Part shown: positions 1 through 10,288 of the stretch, piece after piece
Layout: every line of letters starts with the position of its first letter
Position numbering within the stretch: position 1 is the first letter of the stretch
Source of the DNA: Chara braunii
Taxonomy: Eukaryota; Streptophyta; Charophyceae; Charales; Characeae
Reading direction: 5' to 3'
Assembly (NCBI GenBank): GCA_003427395.1
Contig: BFEA01000073.1
Location: forward strand, 2,999,487-3,032,576
DNA length: 33,090 bases
Program-made: the position numbers and the translations under genes
The notes under the pieces: model-generated
The model's database searches: none
What the model was told of the DNA's origin: nothing
What the model saw: the letters and a program-made list of their open reading frames with translations, nothing else

Positions 1-10
1 CGTTCAGTAG

Positions 11-2652
11 TCCAATGTTCACTTTGTGAAATTAATGTGTGTTGTAGTGTTCCGTTTCACACTTGGTTGCTCTTTCACTCATGTGCATGCGCTTTAATCA
101 GTTTAGTCTTCACTATTGTCAAAATCATGTGTGTAGTAGTGGTCCGTTTCACACTTGATTGCTCTTTCACTCATGCGCATGCGCTTTCATTAGTTCAGTC
201 TTCATTGTCAAGTTCATATATGTAGTAGTGTTCTGTTTCACACTTGGGTGCTCTTTCACTCATGTGCATGTGCTTTCGCTAGTTCAAACTTTACTTTCAC
301 AAGTTTATGTGTGTTGTAGTGTTCCGTTCCACACTTGGTTGCTCTTTCATTCATGTGCATGTGCTTTCATTAGTTCATTCTTCACTATTGTCAAGTTCAT
401 ATGCGTAGTGGTGTTCTGTTTCACGCTTGGTTGTTCTCTCACTGATGTGCATGTGCTTTCATTAGTTCAATCTTCACTATTGTCAAGTTCATCTATGTAG
501 TAGTGTTCCGTTTTCACACTTCGTTGCTCTTTCACTCATGGGCGTGCTCTTTTACTAGTTCAATCTTCATTCTCAATTTCATGTGTGTAGTAGTGTTCCG
601 TTTTGACACTTGGTTGCTCTTTCACTCATGTGCATGTGCTGTCACTAGTCCAATCTTCACTTTGTCAAGTTAATGTCTATTGTAGTGTTCCGTTTCACAC
701 TTGGTTGCTCTTTCACTCATGTGCATGCGTTTTTATCAGTTCAGTCTTCACTATTGTCAAGATTATTAGTGTAGTAGTGTTTTGTTTCACACTCGGTTGC
801 TCTTCCACTCATGTGCATGTGCTTTCACTAGTTCAACCTTCGCTATTGTCAAGTTAATGTGTGTTGTAGTGTTCCATTTCATACTTGGTTGTTCCTCCAC
901 TCATGTGCATGTGCTTTCATTAGTTCAATCATCACTTTGTCAAGTTCATGTTTGTTGTAGTGTTCCGTTTCACACTTGGTTGCTCTTTCACTCATGCGCA
1001 TGTACGTTCACTAGTCCAATGTTCACTTTGTTAAATTAATGTGTGTTGTAGTATTCCGTTTCTCACTTGGTTGCTCTTTCACTCATGTGCATGCGCTTTT
1101 ATCAGTTCAGTCTTCACTATTGTTAAAATCATGTGTGTAGTAGTGGTCCGTTTCACACTTGATTGCTCTCTCACTCATGCGCATGTGCTTTCATTAGTTC
1201 AATCTTCATTGTCAAGTTCATGTATATAGTAGTATTCCGTTTCACACTTGGGTGCTCTTTCACTCATGTGCATGTGCTTTCGCTAGTTCAAACTTTACTT
1301 TCTCAAGTTTATGTGTGTTGTAGTATTTCGTTTCACACTTGGTTGCTCTTTCACTCATGTGCATGTGCTTTCATTAGTTCAATCTTGACTATTGTCAAGT
1401 TCATATGCGTAGTAGTGTTCTGTTTCACGCTTGGTTGTTCTCTCACTTATGTGCATGTGCTTTTATTAGTTCACTCTTCACTACTGTCAAGTTCATCTAT
1501 GTAGTAGTGTTCCGTTTTCACACTTGGTTGCTCTTTCACTCATGGGCATGCCCTTTTACTAGTTCAATCTTCATTCTCTATTTCATGTGTGTAGTAGTGT
1601 TCCGTTTTCACACTCGGTTGCTCTTTCACTCATATGCATGTGCTTTCACTAGTCCAATCTTCACTTTATCAAGTTAATGTGTGTTGTAGTGTTCCGTTTC
1701 ACACTTGGTTGCTCTTTCACTCATGTGCATGCGCTTTTATCAGTTCAGTCTTCACTATTGTCAAGATCATGTGTGTAGTAATGTTCCGTTTCACACTTGA
1801 TTGCTTTTTCACTCATGCGCATGTGCTTTCATTAGTTCAATCTTCATTGTCAAGTTCATGTGTGTAGTAGTGTTCCGTTTCACACTTGGGTGCTCTTTCA
1901 CTCATGTGCATGTGCTTTCACTAGTTCAAACTTTACTTTCTCAAGTTTATGCGTGTTGTAGTGTTCCGTTTCACACTTGGTTGCTCTTTCACTCATGTGC
2001 ATGTGCTTTCACTAGTCCAATCTTCCATTTCTCAAGCTAATGTGTGTTGTAGCGTTCCGTTTCACACTTGGTTGCTCTTTCACTCATGTGCATGCGCTTT
2101 TATCAGTTCAGTGTTCACTATTGTCAAGATCATGTGTGTAGTAGTGTTCGGTTTCACACTTGATTGCTCTTTCACTCATGCGCATGTGCTTTCATTTGTT
2201 CAATCTTCATTGTCAAGTTCATGTGTGTAGTAGTGTTCCGTTTCACACTTGGGTGCTCTTTCACTCGTGTGCATGTGCTTTCACTAGTTTAAACTTTACT
2301 TTCTCAAGTTTATGTGTGTTGTAGTGTTCCGTTTCACACTTGGTTGCTCTTTCACTCATGTGCATGTGCTTTCATTAGTTCAATCNTCTCAAGTTTATGT
2401 GTGTTGTAGTGTTCCGTTTCACACTTGGTTGCTCTTTCACTCATGTGCATGTGCTTTCATTAGTTCAATCTTCACTATTGTTAAGTTCATATGCGTAGTA
2501 GTGTTCCGTTTCACGCTTGGTTGTTCTCTTACTAATGTGCATGTACTTTCATTAGTTCAATCTTCACTATTGTCAATGTCATCTATGTAGTAGTGTTCTG
2601 TTTTCACACTTGGTTGCTCATTAACTCATGGGCATGCGCTTTTACTAGTTCA
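11..2652. repeat. Higher-order organisation of satellite A (7-monomer block, 638 bp)
   Basis: The diagnostic variant AGTCCAAT recurs with its TCCAAT at 11, 649, 1015, 1653 and 2014. Spacings are 638, 366, 638 and 361, which is 7, 4, 7 and 4 monomers. Blocks 11-648 and 1015-1652 carry the same ordered variants: CACTTGATT, then CACTTGGGTG with AAACTTTAC, then CACGCTTGG, then a unit with CTCATGGGC. Block 1653-2013 holds only the first four of these units. Block 2014-2652 repeats the seven-unit order with one extra copied monomer at the N. Units 782-1014 are different variants that match the start of the right array. Confidence 0.88.
2302..2470. other. Single-N assembly join flanked by an exact 84-bp duplication
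   Basis: One ambiguous base lies at 2386. The 84 bases before it (2302-2385) are identical to the 84 bases after it (2387-2470). Dropping one copy plus the N brings the surrounding block back to within 2 bp of the spacing seen in the other two seven-monomer blocks. This looks like two contig ends placed side by side rather than merged. Confidence 0.85.
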
Positions 2653-3082
2653 ATCTTCATTTCGTCAAGTTCAATCATGTGGTAGTGTTCCGTTTCGCAC
2701 GTGGTTGCTCTTCATTCATGTGCATGTGCTTTCACTAGTTCAAGTTTCCCTTTGTCGAGTTCAAGCATGTGGTGGTGTTGCATTTCACACTTGGTTGCTC
2801 TTCCATTCATGTGCATGTGCTTTTAGTAGTTAAACCTTCACCTTGTCAAGTTCAAGCATGAGGTGGTGTGTCGTTGCACACTTGGTTGCTCTTCCGCTCA
2901 TGTGCATGTGCTTTCACTAGTTAAACCTTCACTTTGTCAAGTTCATGTGTGTGGTAGTGTTCCGTTTCATACTTGGTTGTTCTTTCACTCATGTGCATGT
3001 GCCTTCACTAGCTCAACCTTCACTTTGTCAAGTTCATGTGTGTGGTAGTGTTCCGTTTCACACTTGATTGGTCGTTCACTAT

Positions 3083-3187
3083 GGGATGGGTGACCGGCAT
3101 TTGGCTGCTACAACTGAGGGATGAGTGATCGACATTTGGCTGGTACAACTGTAGGATGGGTGACTTGCATTTGGCTGCTATTACGGA
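3083..3187. repeat. Three-copy 35-bp tandem repeat
   Basis: The core CATTTGGCTG starts at 3098, 3133 and 3168, an exact 35-bp period. Each copy begins with GGATGGGTGAC or a close variant. It lies between the end of satellite A and the CT microsatellite. Confidence 0.85.
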
Positions 3188-3240
3188 AGGATAATTTAAT
3201 TAGGACTGATTATCTCTCTCTTCCTTCTCACTTTTACTCT

Positions 3241-3298
3241 CATACTCTCTCTCTCTCTATCTCTATCTATATCTCTCTCTTCTCTCTCTCTCTCTTTC

Positions 3299-3394
<96 letters not shown>

Positions 3395-3411
3395 CCCCCC
3401 CCTCCCTCCCC
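3241..3411. repeat. (CT)n microsatellite ending in a C-rich tract
   Basis: Nearly uninterrupted CT dinucleotides run to about 3393 with a few TAT and TTT interruptions, then a run of C and CCT follows. It marks the switch from pyrimidine-rich satellite on the left to a long purine-rich plus strand on the right. Confidence 0.95.
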
Positions 3412-3966
3412 ACATGGCGTATAACTAACCCTTCATCATTCATTTGTTACATTGCAAGGGGACGAACGGTAAAAGAAATCAGGCCTCAGTTGGTGGAGAA
3501 AGAGAGTACGGGAAGGGTAGTCGGTCCCTTGTGCCACCAAGAAGGAAGAGGAAGGACACTTGAGAGATTGAGGGGAGGCAAAGTCCGAGAAAAAGTGTAA
3601 CCTGAAGTAAAGGTCGGCTTGACTCAACCATTTTTCCGACTCCATGACTACGAGAAGAGTGTGGACTTATTGAGCAAAGGAAGAAGAACAAAGAGAAGCC
3701 AAAGGAAAAGAAAAGTTAGGCATGCGGGAAGGGCTATGTGTTGACCCCAATGGGGGATTGTATCGGTTTTGCTATGTGTGGGATTGCGCAGGTAAGTAAA
3801 GGCTTGGGATCCCTTGAGCGGGACAAGGCCGGGAGAATCCGGACGGTAAAGGAAAAGGGAAGAGGGGCATAAGGGCTACGGGGTCCTTAGTGTAAAACCG
3901 AACCATGAAGAGTGACCTTTGTGCTTGAGACTTGAAGTGTGAAGGAATGAAGGAAGTGCGATTTTT
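3412..3966. other. Non-coding stretch, no gene recognised
   Basis: Purine-rich sequence with only short, unsupported reading frames on both strands. It contains one perfect splice-donor-like string, CAGGTAAGT, at about 3789-3797, with no supporting exon. This stretch, together with the CT tract and the last satellite monomers, is absent between the equivalent flanks at 30704-30715. Confidence 0.6.
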
Positions 3967-4511
3967 GTTGATCGGAATGTGAAGTAGCCTGTGCATGCGT
4001 GTGAAGACGCCGAAAAGACTAAGGGGCCTGTTCCAATAATGAAGGATAAAATGTATGAGACTCGAGGGGTGCGTAGAGGCGAGGGAGAAGACGGCGTTGC
4101 CACACCCCGATGACGCTGTAGGATTGTAATGCTTAGGGCCATGGTGCGTGGCCTAAGGATGACGCTTAGCCTGCGCACAAGAGAAGAAGAACTCTCAAAG
4201 AACCCTTGGACTGTCTGCGTATTGGAAGGAGCAATTGCTTGAGAACACAACCATAAACAAAAAATATATATATATCATCGTTTGCGGAACGACCAGCGAC
4301 ACTACCATCCGGCGTGAGGGTTGAGCTTCATCCCCAATGTCAAAGCTCTGTCGCGCGATGGCCCAACCCCATCCATCTCAAAGCACTAGGTGGGGGTGAC
4401 CCTGGGACGAACGGCCCGCGCCCTGAGCATGAGCGTGGGTGGGTCGAGCCAACTGGGACCCGCAGTATGGTCGACGAAGGCTCGAAAGTCTACCGGGGTT
4501 TGGCCCTACAA
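3967..4511. repeat. Left copy of a dispersed direct duplication
   Basis: This segment is homologous to 30715-31108 in the same orientation. Similarity starts at TGTTGATCGGAATGTGAAGTAG and ends at TTTGGCCCTACAA. The left copy has 150 bp, about 4153-4302, including a (TA)n run, that the right copy lacks. Neither copy has a convincing reading frame. Both follow satellite A, directly in the right copy and after about 890 bp of other DNA in the left. Confidence 0.85.
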
Positions 4512-6245
4512 AATTGGTGGAGGTGACGGGCAATGGGTTAAACTGACCCTTGCGATCCCGAGGGGGGCGCCCTACTCAAGGCCGTGTATATAACTTAAGA
4601 CAAAGGAATGAGAACTTGTGTTTGCTCTTCCCCTTGAGAGAATCAGATTTGAGGGCGGCTGGGCGAATGGCATGGCTAGACCTGGAGGTATAGCATGCGT
4701 GATGTGCACTAGATCAACCGTTTTCTTGTGGAATGACCCTAGCCCCCCTTCCTCCGGTACTGGTGTTCGCCAGACTGAGGAAGCCTCGGACAAGTCGCAG
4801 GTCGACCCTTACTCTTCATGTGAAAGAAGGGCTCCGGTTACCTGGCAGACGGTTGGTGCTTCGGCTTCGGCCGGGGTCCAATGAAAATCTCGCAGCGGAG
4901 TGATCCGACCGACTGGGTGTTCTCCTCCCCTTCTTCTTCTGAGCCCAGCGGCCTTATGCACTGTACACTTGAAGGCTTGAAGGAACCAACATGAACAGAA
5001 GGTTCATCAAGAAGGAACAATCCTACCCTATGAAAAGACAGACAAAGGAAGAAAAAAGGAATGAAGGGAGTTGCTAGACTCCAAAGAAAACTAGCTCACC
5101 CTTAAAGATGCTCACGAGAAGGAACCAGCCACTGTGTATGGGCAATAGGGGGAATGGCACACACAGTCCTGAGAGAAAATTGTGAGGCATGGGTAGGAAG
5201 CGCTGGGAGCACTAAGGGAAAAACACTTATTCTATGTGTGTCCCACTTGGGACTTGTCATCTGTCTGTGGGGAACTGAGCGTCCTGCCTTTCGGAAGGAA
5301 AAGATGGGTCTGCACCAGCTGGTGTGGGAGTGCGAAACGTCGCTCTCTTTGAAGTTCGTCGAGTGTCGTGTGCGGAGGTCAGACCATCGAGCTGTCGGGC
5401 GGGAGTTTGTCACGCCGGTTAATTAGTAGCATTCTCACCTGGGCGGTCCGAGCATGGCTCGATGACCTTGCCCAGGCGGGGTGCGAAACATCTCCTCGGG
5501 CGGGGCTTAGTTTGTTGACTGGCGGGGGAGGACCACCACATGCGAGGCAAGGAGGGAGCCTCAGAGACAATTAGTAGCTTCTCACGGAATGGCATGAGAA
5601 ACGCTGATTCTTATCGGACCGATGGAAGTGAATGTCCGAACGACTGACTTTTGCTCCTAACGAGCGGGGTGATTCCCGGTACCAATGGGGTGTGCAAGGG
5701 CGGCAAGACGGGATGGGGTATTTTGGGCGAAAGGAGAGGGGTAACACCCTTTGCCAGAGCCTGGGTACCGCGCTCGCGACGGTTGAGCTGTGCTTGAGGT
5801 ATGGGATAAAACTCTACCGATAGTAACAGTGGAGAGACCATTCTGGGAAAAAGGCTGGTGAGGAGATGACCATGCCTTGTATGTGAGATTGCCTGAGTTT
5901 TCATATTTTGTTCCCCCTCTGTAAAATTGACTAAGATTTGAGCTGGTGGACGGGGTTATGATTCTAGTCTATTATCACCCTCTGACTAAGTCCGCACGAG
6001 TGAGTGAAGATTATGAGACAAGGATGTAGAGGTCAGCTTGGAAAGAACCAAGAAAATGAGCTTGGGTAAGAAGGGCCGACTTGAGAGTACCCGAAGGAGG
6101 TTAAAATTTAAGAATTGGGGAGGTAGACTAGGCTAGACCTTGATGAGGGGTTTGAAATAGTCTCATCCAAGATTTAGGCTGACCGGACCCGAAAACCGGG
6201 GGCAGTGTTTGGCTGTGAAAAACAGGGTCGGGTATTGGAACCAAG
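4512..6245. other. Non-coding stretch upstream of the four-gene family
   Basis: No reading frame here shows a recognisable domain. A weak direct repeat of about 148 bp is visible: GTGCGAAAC at about 5334 and 5482, each followed later by AATTAGTAGC and TTCTCAC at about 5423 and 5571. If the downstream genes belong to a large retroelement, its 5' LTR and leader would be expected here or just upstream, but I could not find a matching LTR downstream. Confidence 0.5.
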
Positions 6246-7080
6246 ATGACGCGGTGGCTGTCGGCCCGAACCTGTTCCAACGGACCGGAAACGCCAATAG
6301 ATGTTAGGGGCGGGGTTTTCGTCGTCTTGCCGGAGGAAGGGACCTGGACGGATCTAGAGCCGGCATATCAAACCGTGATGTTGGGCGACGGGGATGCCTT
6401 CCTCTGGATAGAAACATTGTGGACCAAGGTCAGCCTAACCCGGCTATCGCCAAGCCTGACGGACCTGGAATTTCGAGGGATCGTGGAAGCCCGGGGGTGG
6501 GCCTACTTGTCCAAGGAAGGTGAGAACGACATGGTTGTGGACTTAGCGCTAGGAATAGTCCCGTATAATTTGTTCAGGCAGGCGGAACGGGAAGTAGCGT
6601 GGGTTGCCAATCGGCGGGAGAAGATGGAAATAGAAGAGATAGATGTGCGGATGGAATTCGGGGACAGAGGGAACGTGAGGCGACCGCTCAGAACAATGAG
6701 GTGCATCGTGCCTCCGTTCGAGGTGCATCGTGCCTCCGTTCTTAGTGGACGCCGTTTTTGGGACCCGGAATAGATTGGTGCAGATATGCCAGTCCATGAC
6801 GAACCTTGGACTCTACCAAGGGGCGTGGCAGGACTTCTTCCGTTTGTCAGTCGACATGGGACCTTTCGAAGGGAATTGGGCGAAGGAGCTAGCCGAGATG
6901 CTAAACTGTCTCAGCATGGACGACGTGTTCGTCCCGAGCTTCGTCCACTGGGAAATAGTCTACATGAATGTAGCGATAGGGGAACCATTTTTGGATGGAC
7001 TAAGAGACTTGTGGTATGAAGATGAGGACTATTCCTCGGATGAGGAGGAGGAGGATGCAATTGAGGATTGGGACTTCTAG
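6246..7080 (+). pseudogene. Tandem family member 1, frameshifted by a 22-bp duplication
   Basis: I do not recognise this protein; it is the first of four related genes in a row. The ATG at 6246 opens a frame that runs into an exact 22-bp tandem duplication (6698-6741). The homologous second half (similar to the other members) continues in the +1 frame to a stop at 7078-7080. Without the extra 22 bases the product would be about 270 residues. Family motifs visible are AFLWIETLW in the N-terminal half, AYLSKEG mid-protein, FFRLSVDMGPFEGN in the C-terminal half, and FLDGLRDLWYE near the end. The C-terminus has an acidic tail (SSDEEEED) not seen in the other three. No signal peptide or membrane segment is evident. 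The duplication looks recent because both copies are still identical. Confidence 0.7.
6698..6741 (+). repeat. Exact 22-bp tandem duplication inside family member 1
   Basis: The unit GAGGTGCATCGTGCCTCCG plus TTC occupies 6698-6719 and again 6720-6741. Twenty-two is 3n+1, so it shifts the reading frame and explains why the gene is split. Confidence 0.95.
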
Positions 7081-7168
7081 GGAAGAGGGTACCGGGGCAG
7101 GAATGATATGGGTAGTTAGCACTGTGCAAGGGAAAGACATGGTTAGAGAACAAAGTCGAAGCGAGCAA

Positions 7169-7891
7169 ATGTTCAGGGGATGGATGCCAAGGCGACTCGA
7201 AGGGGGGGTAGAGATGACCTTACCGACAAGGAATGAGTGGAGAGGGACGGCTTGCTATTGGGTAGGAAAGGAGATTGCGTTTGTGTTGTCATTTCTATGG
7301 GTAGAAAGGGTGTGGAAACCGATCAGAGAGGAAAAAGGATGGGATGACGTAGCCGAAGGAAACGTAGAAGCCCTCGGCACAGTGTATCTGTCAAAGAAGG
7401 GTTGGCACTTGTTTTGTGTAACATTAGCATCCAGGTAGAACCCAATGTGGATATTAGGTGAGGCCGAGCGCCAGACTCGTGATATGTGCTATGACTTTGC
7501 CAACAAAGAATGGGATGCGGTAAGAAGTAGGGCCGTGATAGGAGGATGGGAGGGGCTTAGCCTGCCTTATCAACTAATCCAGACTTGGGTACCGCACTTC
7601 GTGGCGGATTGGTTCGACGAGTACGAACACATCCGCGCGGTGGCCAAATCTCTGGATGAGGTGGACTTGGGCTTTACATGGTTGGTCGATGCCTACTACA
7701 AGATCTCGCTAGAGATGGGGCCCTTCCATGGCGACAGAGCAAGGGAAGCAGTCAACATCCTAAGAGTTTTTAAAGAAGACCGGCTCGAGGTGGATGAAAG
7801 GTCTGAGGGTGCGATACTTCGCCGCGAGGTGGCAGCAACCCCCTCGTATGTAGGCGATGTCTTCCTGTTGTTCGAGGTACTGTGGTTATAG
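7169..7891 (+). pseudogene. Tandem family member 2, one in-frame stop
   Basis: Second of the four related genes. The ATG at 7169 was chosen because it keeps the 920-940 bp start-to-start spacing of the array. The frame is open to a TAG at 7436-7438 and then continues in the same frame to 7891, so a single stop codon interrupts it. Family motifs are AFVLSFLWVERVW, TVYLSKKGW just before the stop, VPHFVADWF, YYKISLEMGPFHGDRARE, and YVGDVFLLFE at the C-terminus. Length without the stop would be about 240 residues, slightly shorter than its neighbours. The function is unknown. Readthrough cannot be excluded, but members 1 and 4 are also broken, which favours decay. Confidence 0.68.
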
Positions 7892-8108
7892 CCTAATGAC
7901 TAGCAAGTAGGCAAAAGGGGGCGTCGATGGCCGACAAAGGGGAAGGGTCGATGCATGTATGGAGTAGGAGCATCATCAAGAGATAATGTACGTTGGGTAG
8001 GAGACACGGTGCCGTGGAAAGAGGGGAAAGGACTAAACCAGAAAAATGTGGAATCTCGGTGGATGCTGCGATCGAGCGAGGGGAAACTAGAAGGGGAGAC
8101 ATCACAGC

Positions 8109-8885
8109 ATGGCCCGGCGAATGACACTCTGGGAGGACAGACCTCGCGGGATTCTGCCACCTAGGGCATTGGATGGCAGGATAGAGGTAAGCTTGCCAGC
8201 AAGAAGCAGGGTGAGCAACCCGATAATGGACTGGGTGGGGGTAGAGCTGGTGGAGGACACAGTGTACCTAGTGGTGGAAGTGGAATGTCGCGCAAGAAGG
8301 GAATTCGGGGGTGTAAATTTGGACCTCCCAGGGTGCCTACATGCCACGGGGTCATTATACCTATCGGAAGAAGGATGGAGAACCTTTGGGATCACCCTGG
8401 CCTCCGGGGGTGACCCCGTGCGAATGTTTGAAGGGGTCTGGCAAATAACCTGGCGAGAGGGGTTCGAATTCGCAGATCCAGAACGGAACGAAGTGACGGC
8501 AGAAGTAGGAACCGTCATGGCGGGAATCTTCAACCTACCAAACGAAATCATGCGAATGAGATTGCCGCCCTTCCTACTAAGGCAGATGGGAGGTACGGAG
8601 CGGGTTGAGCAGGCAGTAGAGGCACTGGCTAGAATAAGTTTTGCAGAAGCTTCAGTTTATCAAGAGTACTATCAGACCTTCTTGGAAATGGGGCCCTTCG
8701 AGGACGGACAAGGGTACGAAGTGCTATGTATATTACGAGCGGCTGTGACTACCATACCAAGAGTCCCAATGATAAATGACGAAACCATGTGGAGAGTTAT
8801 TAGGCGCGAAGTAAGACGAGGAATGACCTACCTAGACGACGTTCATCGTTTGTTTGAACTACCAGGGGAAGAGGCAGGCCAGTAG
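8109..8885 (+). CDS. Tandem family member 3, intact, 258 aa, unknown function
   Basis: This is the only uninterrupted member of the four-gene array. The ATG at 8109 opens a 258-residue frame with no stops. Motifs shared with its neighbours are YLSEEGW at residues 84-90 followed by ITLASGG, RLPPFLLRQM at about 151-160, YYQTFLEMGPFED at about 187-199, and YLDDVHRLFE at 241-250. I see no known catalytic signature, zinc finger, signal peptide or membrane helix; the protein looks soluble and mixed in charge. It lies 217 bp after member 2 and 141 bp before member 4, all on the strand of the downstream gag-pol genes. It could be an accessory protein of a large retroelement or a host gene family trapped next to one. 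Confidence 0.6.
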   Translation: MARRMTLWEDRPRGILPPRALDGRIEVSLPARSRVSNPIMDWVGVELVEDTVYLVVEVECRARREFGGVNLDLPGCLHATGSLYLSEEGWRTFGITLASGGDPVRMFEGVWQITWREGFEFADPERNEVTAEVGTVMAGIFNLPNEIMRMRLPPFLLRQMGGTERVEQAVEALARISFAEASVYQEYYQTFLEMGPFEDGQGYEVLCILRAAVTTIPRVPMINDETMWRVIRREVRRGMTYLDDVHRLFELPGEEAGQ

Positions 8886-9026
8886 AAAGGGGAAGGAAAA
8901 AACAAGGGAGACAGAAAAGAGGGGGGGGTAAGAAGCGGAAAGATAAGCTCGCAATAACCGAGGGAGCGGATGAAATAAGAGAAACTTGTTTTCTGTCTGA
9001 ACCACGCAGGAACCCGCTAATCAGCA

Positions 9027-9805
9027 ATGGCGATGAGACGCACCCGGATGTCGCGACGACCCATACACCCTCGCCCACCAACGGGAAGCAGAAACGGATG
9101 GGAGTTGTCGTTTCCAGCAAGCTACGTGGTCCGAGGAATTGACACGGAATGGAGAGTTGTGACCTTGGGGAGGGACCAAACCTTCATGATGATGGACTGT
9201 CAGTGGAGCGACATGAGGTTCAATCGGGGGCCAGGGGATGACTTATACTCCGACCTAAGAGTGACCGGGACCGTGTATTTACCTGAGATTGGATGGCACA
9301 TGCTAGGGACCGAGATGGCACTAGGGCATGGGCTGCTGCCAATCTTCCGGAGGGCGGCCAGGGCGCTAAACCAGATAGGCCAGAAAGTTCGGGGAAGAAG
9401 AAACGTAGGGCTAAGAACTCGGGTGGAAGTAGGAGGATGGCAAGAGTTTAGAGCCCCGATGGCAGGATTGCGGTGCCGAGTGCCCCGCTTCATGATAGAT
9501 CTGGTATTCGGCAGCCTCTCGAGGGCAAGGGACTTGGTGAACTCGACCCTAATATGGACTCACCATTTCCAGCCACAAACAATGGGGATGTTTTACGATC
9601 TGTCAGTGAGACACGGGTCGTTTTGGGGAAACCAGGCCCGTGAATTACTAGAACTCATCGAGATCCTCATATTCGGGGCGCCACTTTTGAAGAGTATGAG
9701 CCAATAATTATCAGAGAAATAGGAATGGGAGAGAATTACCTTGTGGGGGTGGCTAACTTGTTTGAAGAACCTGACGAACAGGACGGGCCTGAGGAACCGG
9801 TGTGA
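9027..9805 (+). pseudogene. Tandem family member 4, frameshifted near its C-terminus
   Basis: Fourth related gene. The ATG at 9027 opens 226 codons ending at a stop at 9705-9707. The family C-terminus (YLVGVANLFE and an acidic tail) continues in another frame to a stop at 9803-9805. The shift lies near the T-run at 9685-9688. Shared motifs are TVYLPEIGWHML, GGWQEFRAPM, VPRFMIDLVFG, and FYDLSVRHGSFWGNQARE. The N-terminus is rich in arginine. Combined length is about 258 residues, matching member 3. It is the member closest to gag, about 480 bp upstream of it. Function unknown. Confidence 0.68.
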
Positions 9806-10288
9806 GAAAAATACCGGGGAGGGTGGCAAAGGTGAAAGCTAACAATGGAACGATAAAAACAAAAGCGGGAATAACGATCTGCGGGGAATCGTGGCCGGAG
9901 TCCTATTCCATCTAAGGGCGTGCCAGGAAGGGACCAGGATGGCCAGTGGCCACTACCACCAAGGACGCTAGGGTTACCCAAAGGCTGCAAAAGCAAAGGG
10001 TCATCTTCGAAACAAGGACCCGCCCGCCACGGAGACACCTCCTTAGAATCGAGGAGCGGTGGTGACAGAACACCGAATCTCGGCAGAAGGCTCTCCAGCG
10101 GGAAAAGCGGTACCCCGCAAAAGCGGGAAAAGGCAGGTCAGACCTGCTACGGCCGCTATAGGAAAAAAGTATCGAAATGACAAAGGGAGACCATAGCAAA
10201 CCTGAGAGCTTGGAAATCATGGAGAGCTGTGAACAACCGGTCGTTTCGAAAAGAAAAAAAAAATTCCCATGTGCAGGATTAGAAAAGG
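9806..10288 (+). other. Spacer between the gene family and gag
   Basis: Purine-rich sequence. One frame is open from a GTG at 9920 to 10180 and is rich in basic residues and serine, but it has no ATG and no recognisable domain. It may be leader or a decayed gag N-terminus. Confidence 0.4.

Larger units (their letters stand above)
1..3080. repeat. Satellite A, left array (~91-bp monomers, ~33 copies)
   Basis: Tandem monomers are anchored by the recurring motif TCCGTTTCACACTTGG, which starts near 51, 143, 232, 323, 415, 507, 597 and 689, giving a period of 89-92 bp. The plus strand is T-rich. The array begins before the window and ends near 3080. The last monomers (about 2641-2950) carry variants such as TTCAAGCATGAGGTGG that recur in the same order at the end of the right-hand array. 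The period is not a multiple of three, so reading frames rotate from monomer to monomer and the long open frames here are not genes. Confidence 0.97.

Noticed and set aside
1-3080. Long plus-strand open frames giving repeated cysteine- and histidine-containing peptides such as LLFHSCACAF
   Set aside because: They are by-products of a stop-poor 91-bp satellite; the period is 3n+1, so frames rotate, and the same peptides appear wherever the satellite occurs.
1-3080. CRISPR-like array
   Set aside because: Monomers are contiguous and similar along their whole length, with no unique spacers, and the context is eukaryotic.
3121-3600. A 159-codon frame with a long Ser-Leu run
   Set aside because: It is produced by the (CT)n microsatellite and has no domain outside it.
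3789-3797. Perfect splice-donor string CAGGTAAGT as evidence for a spliced gene
   Set aside because: A match of this length is expected by chance at an appreciable rate in a window this size, and no flanking exon or acceptor could be supported.
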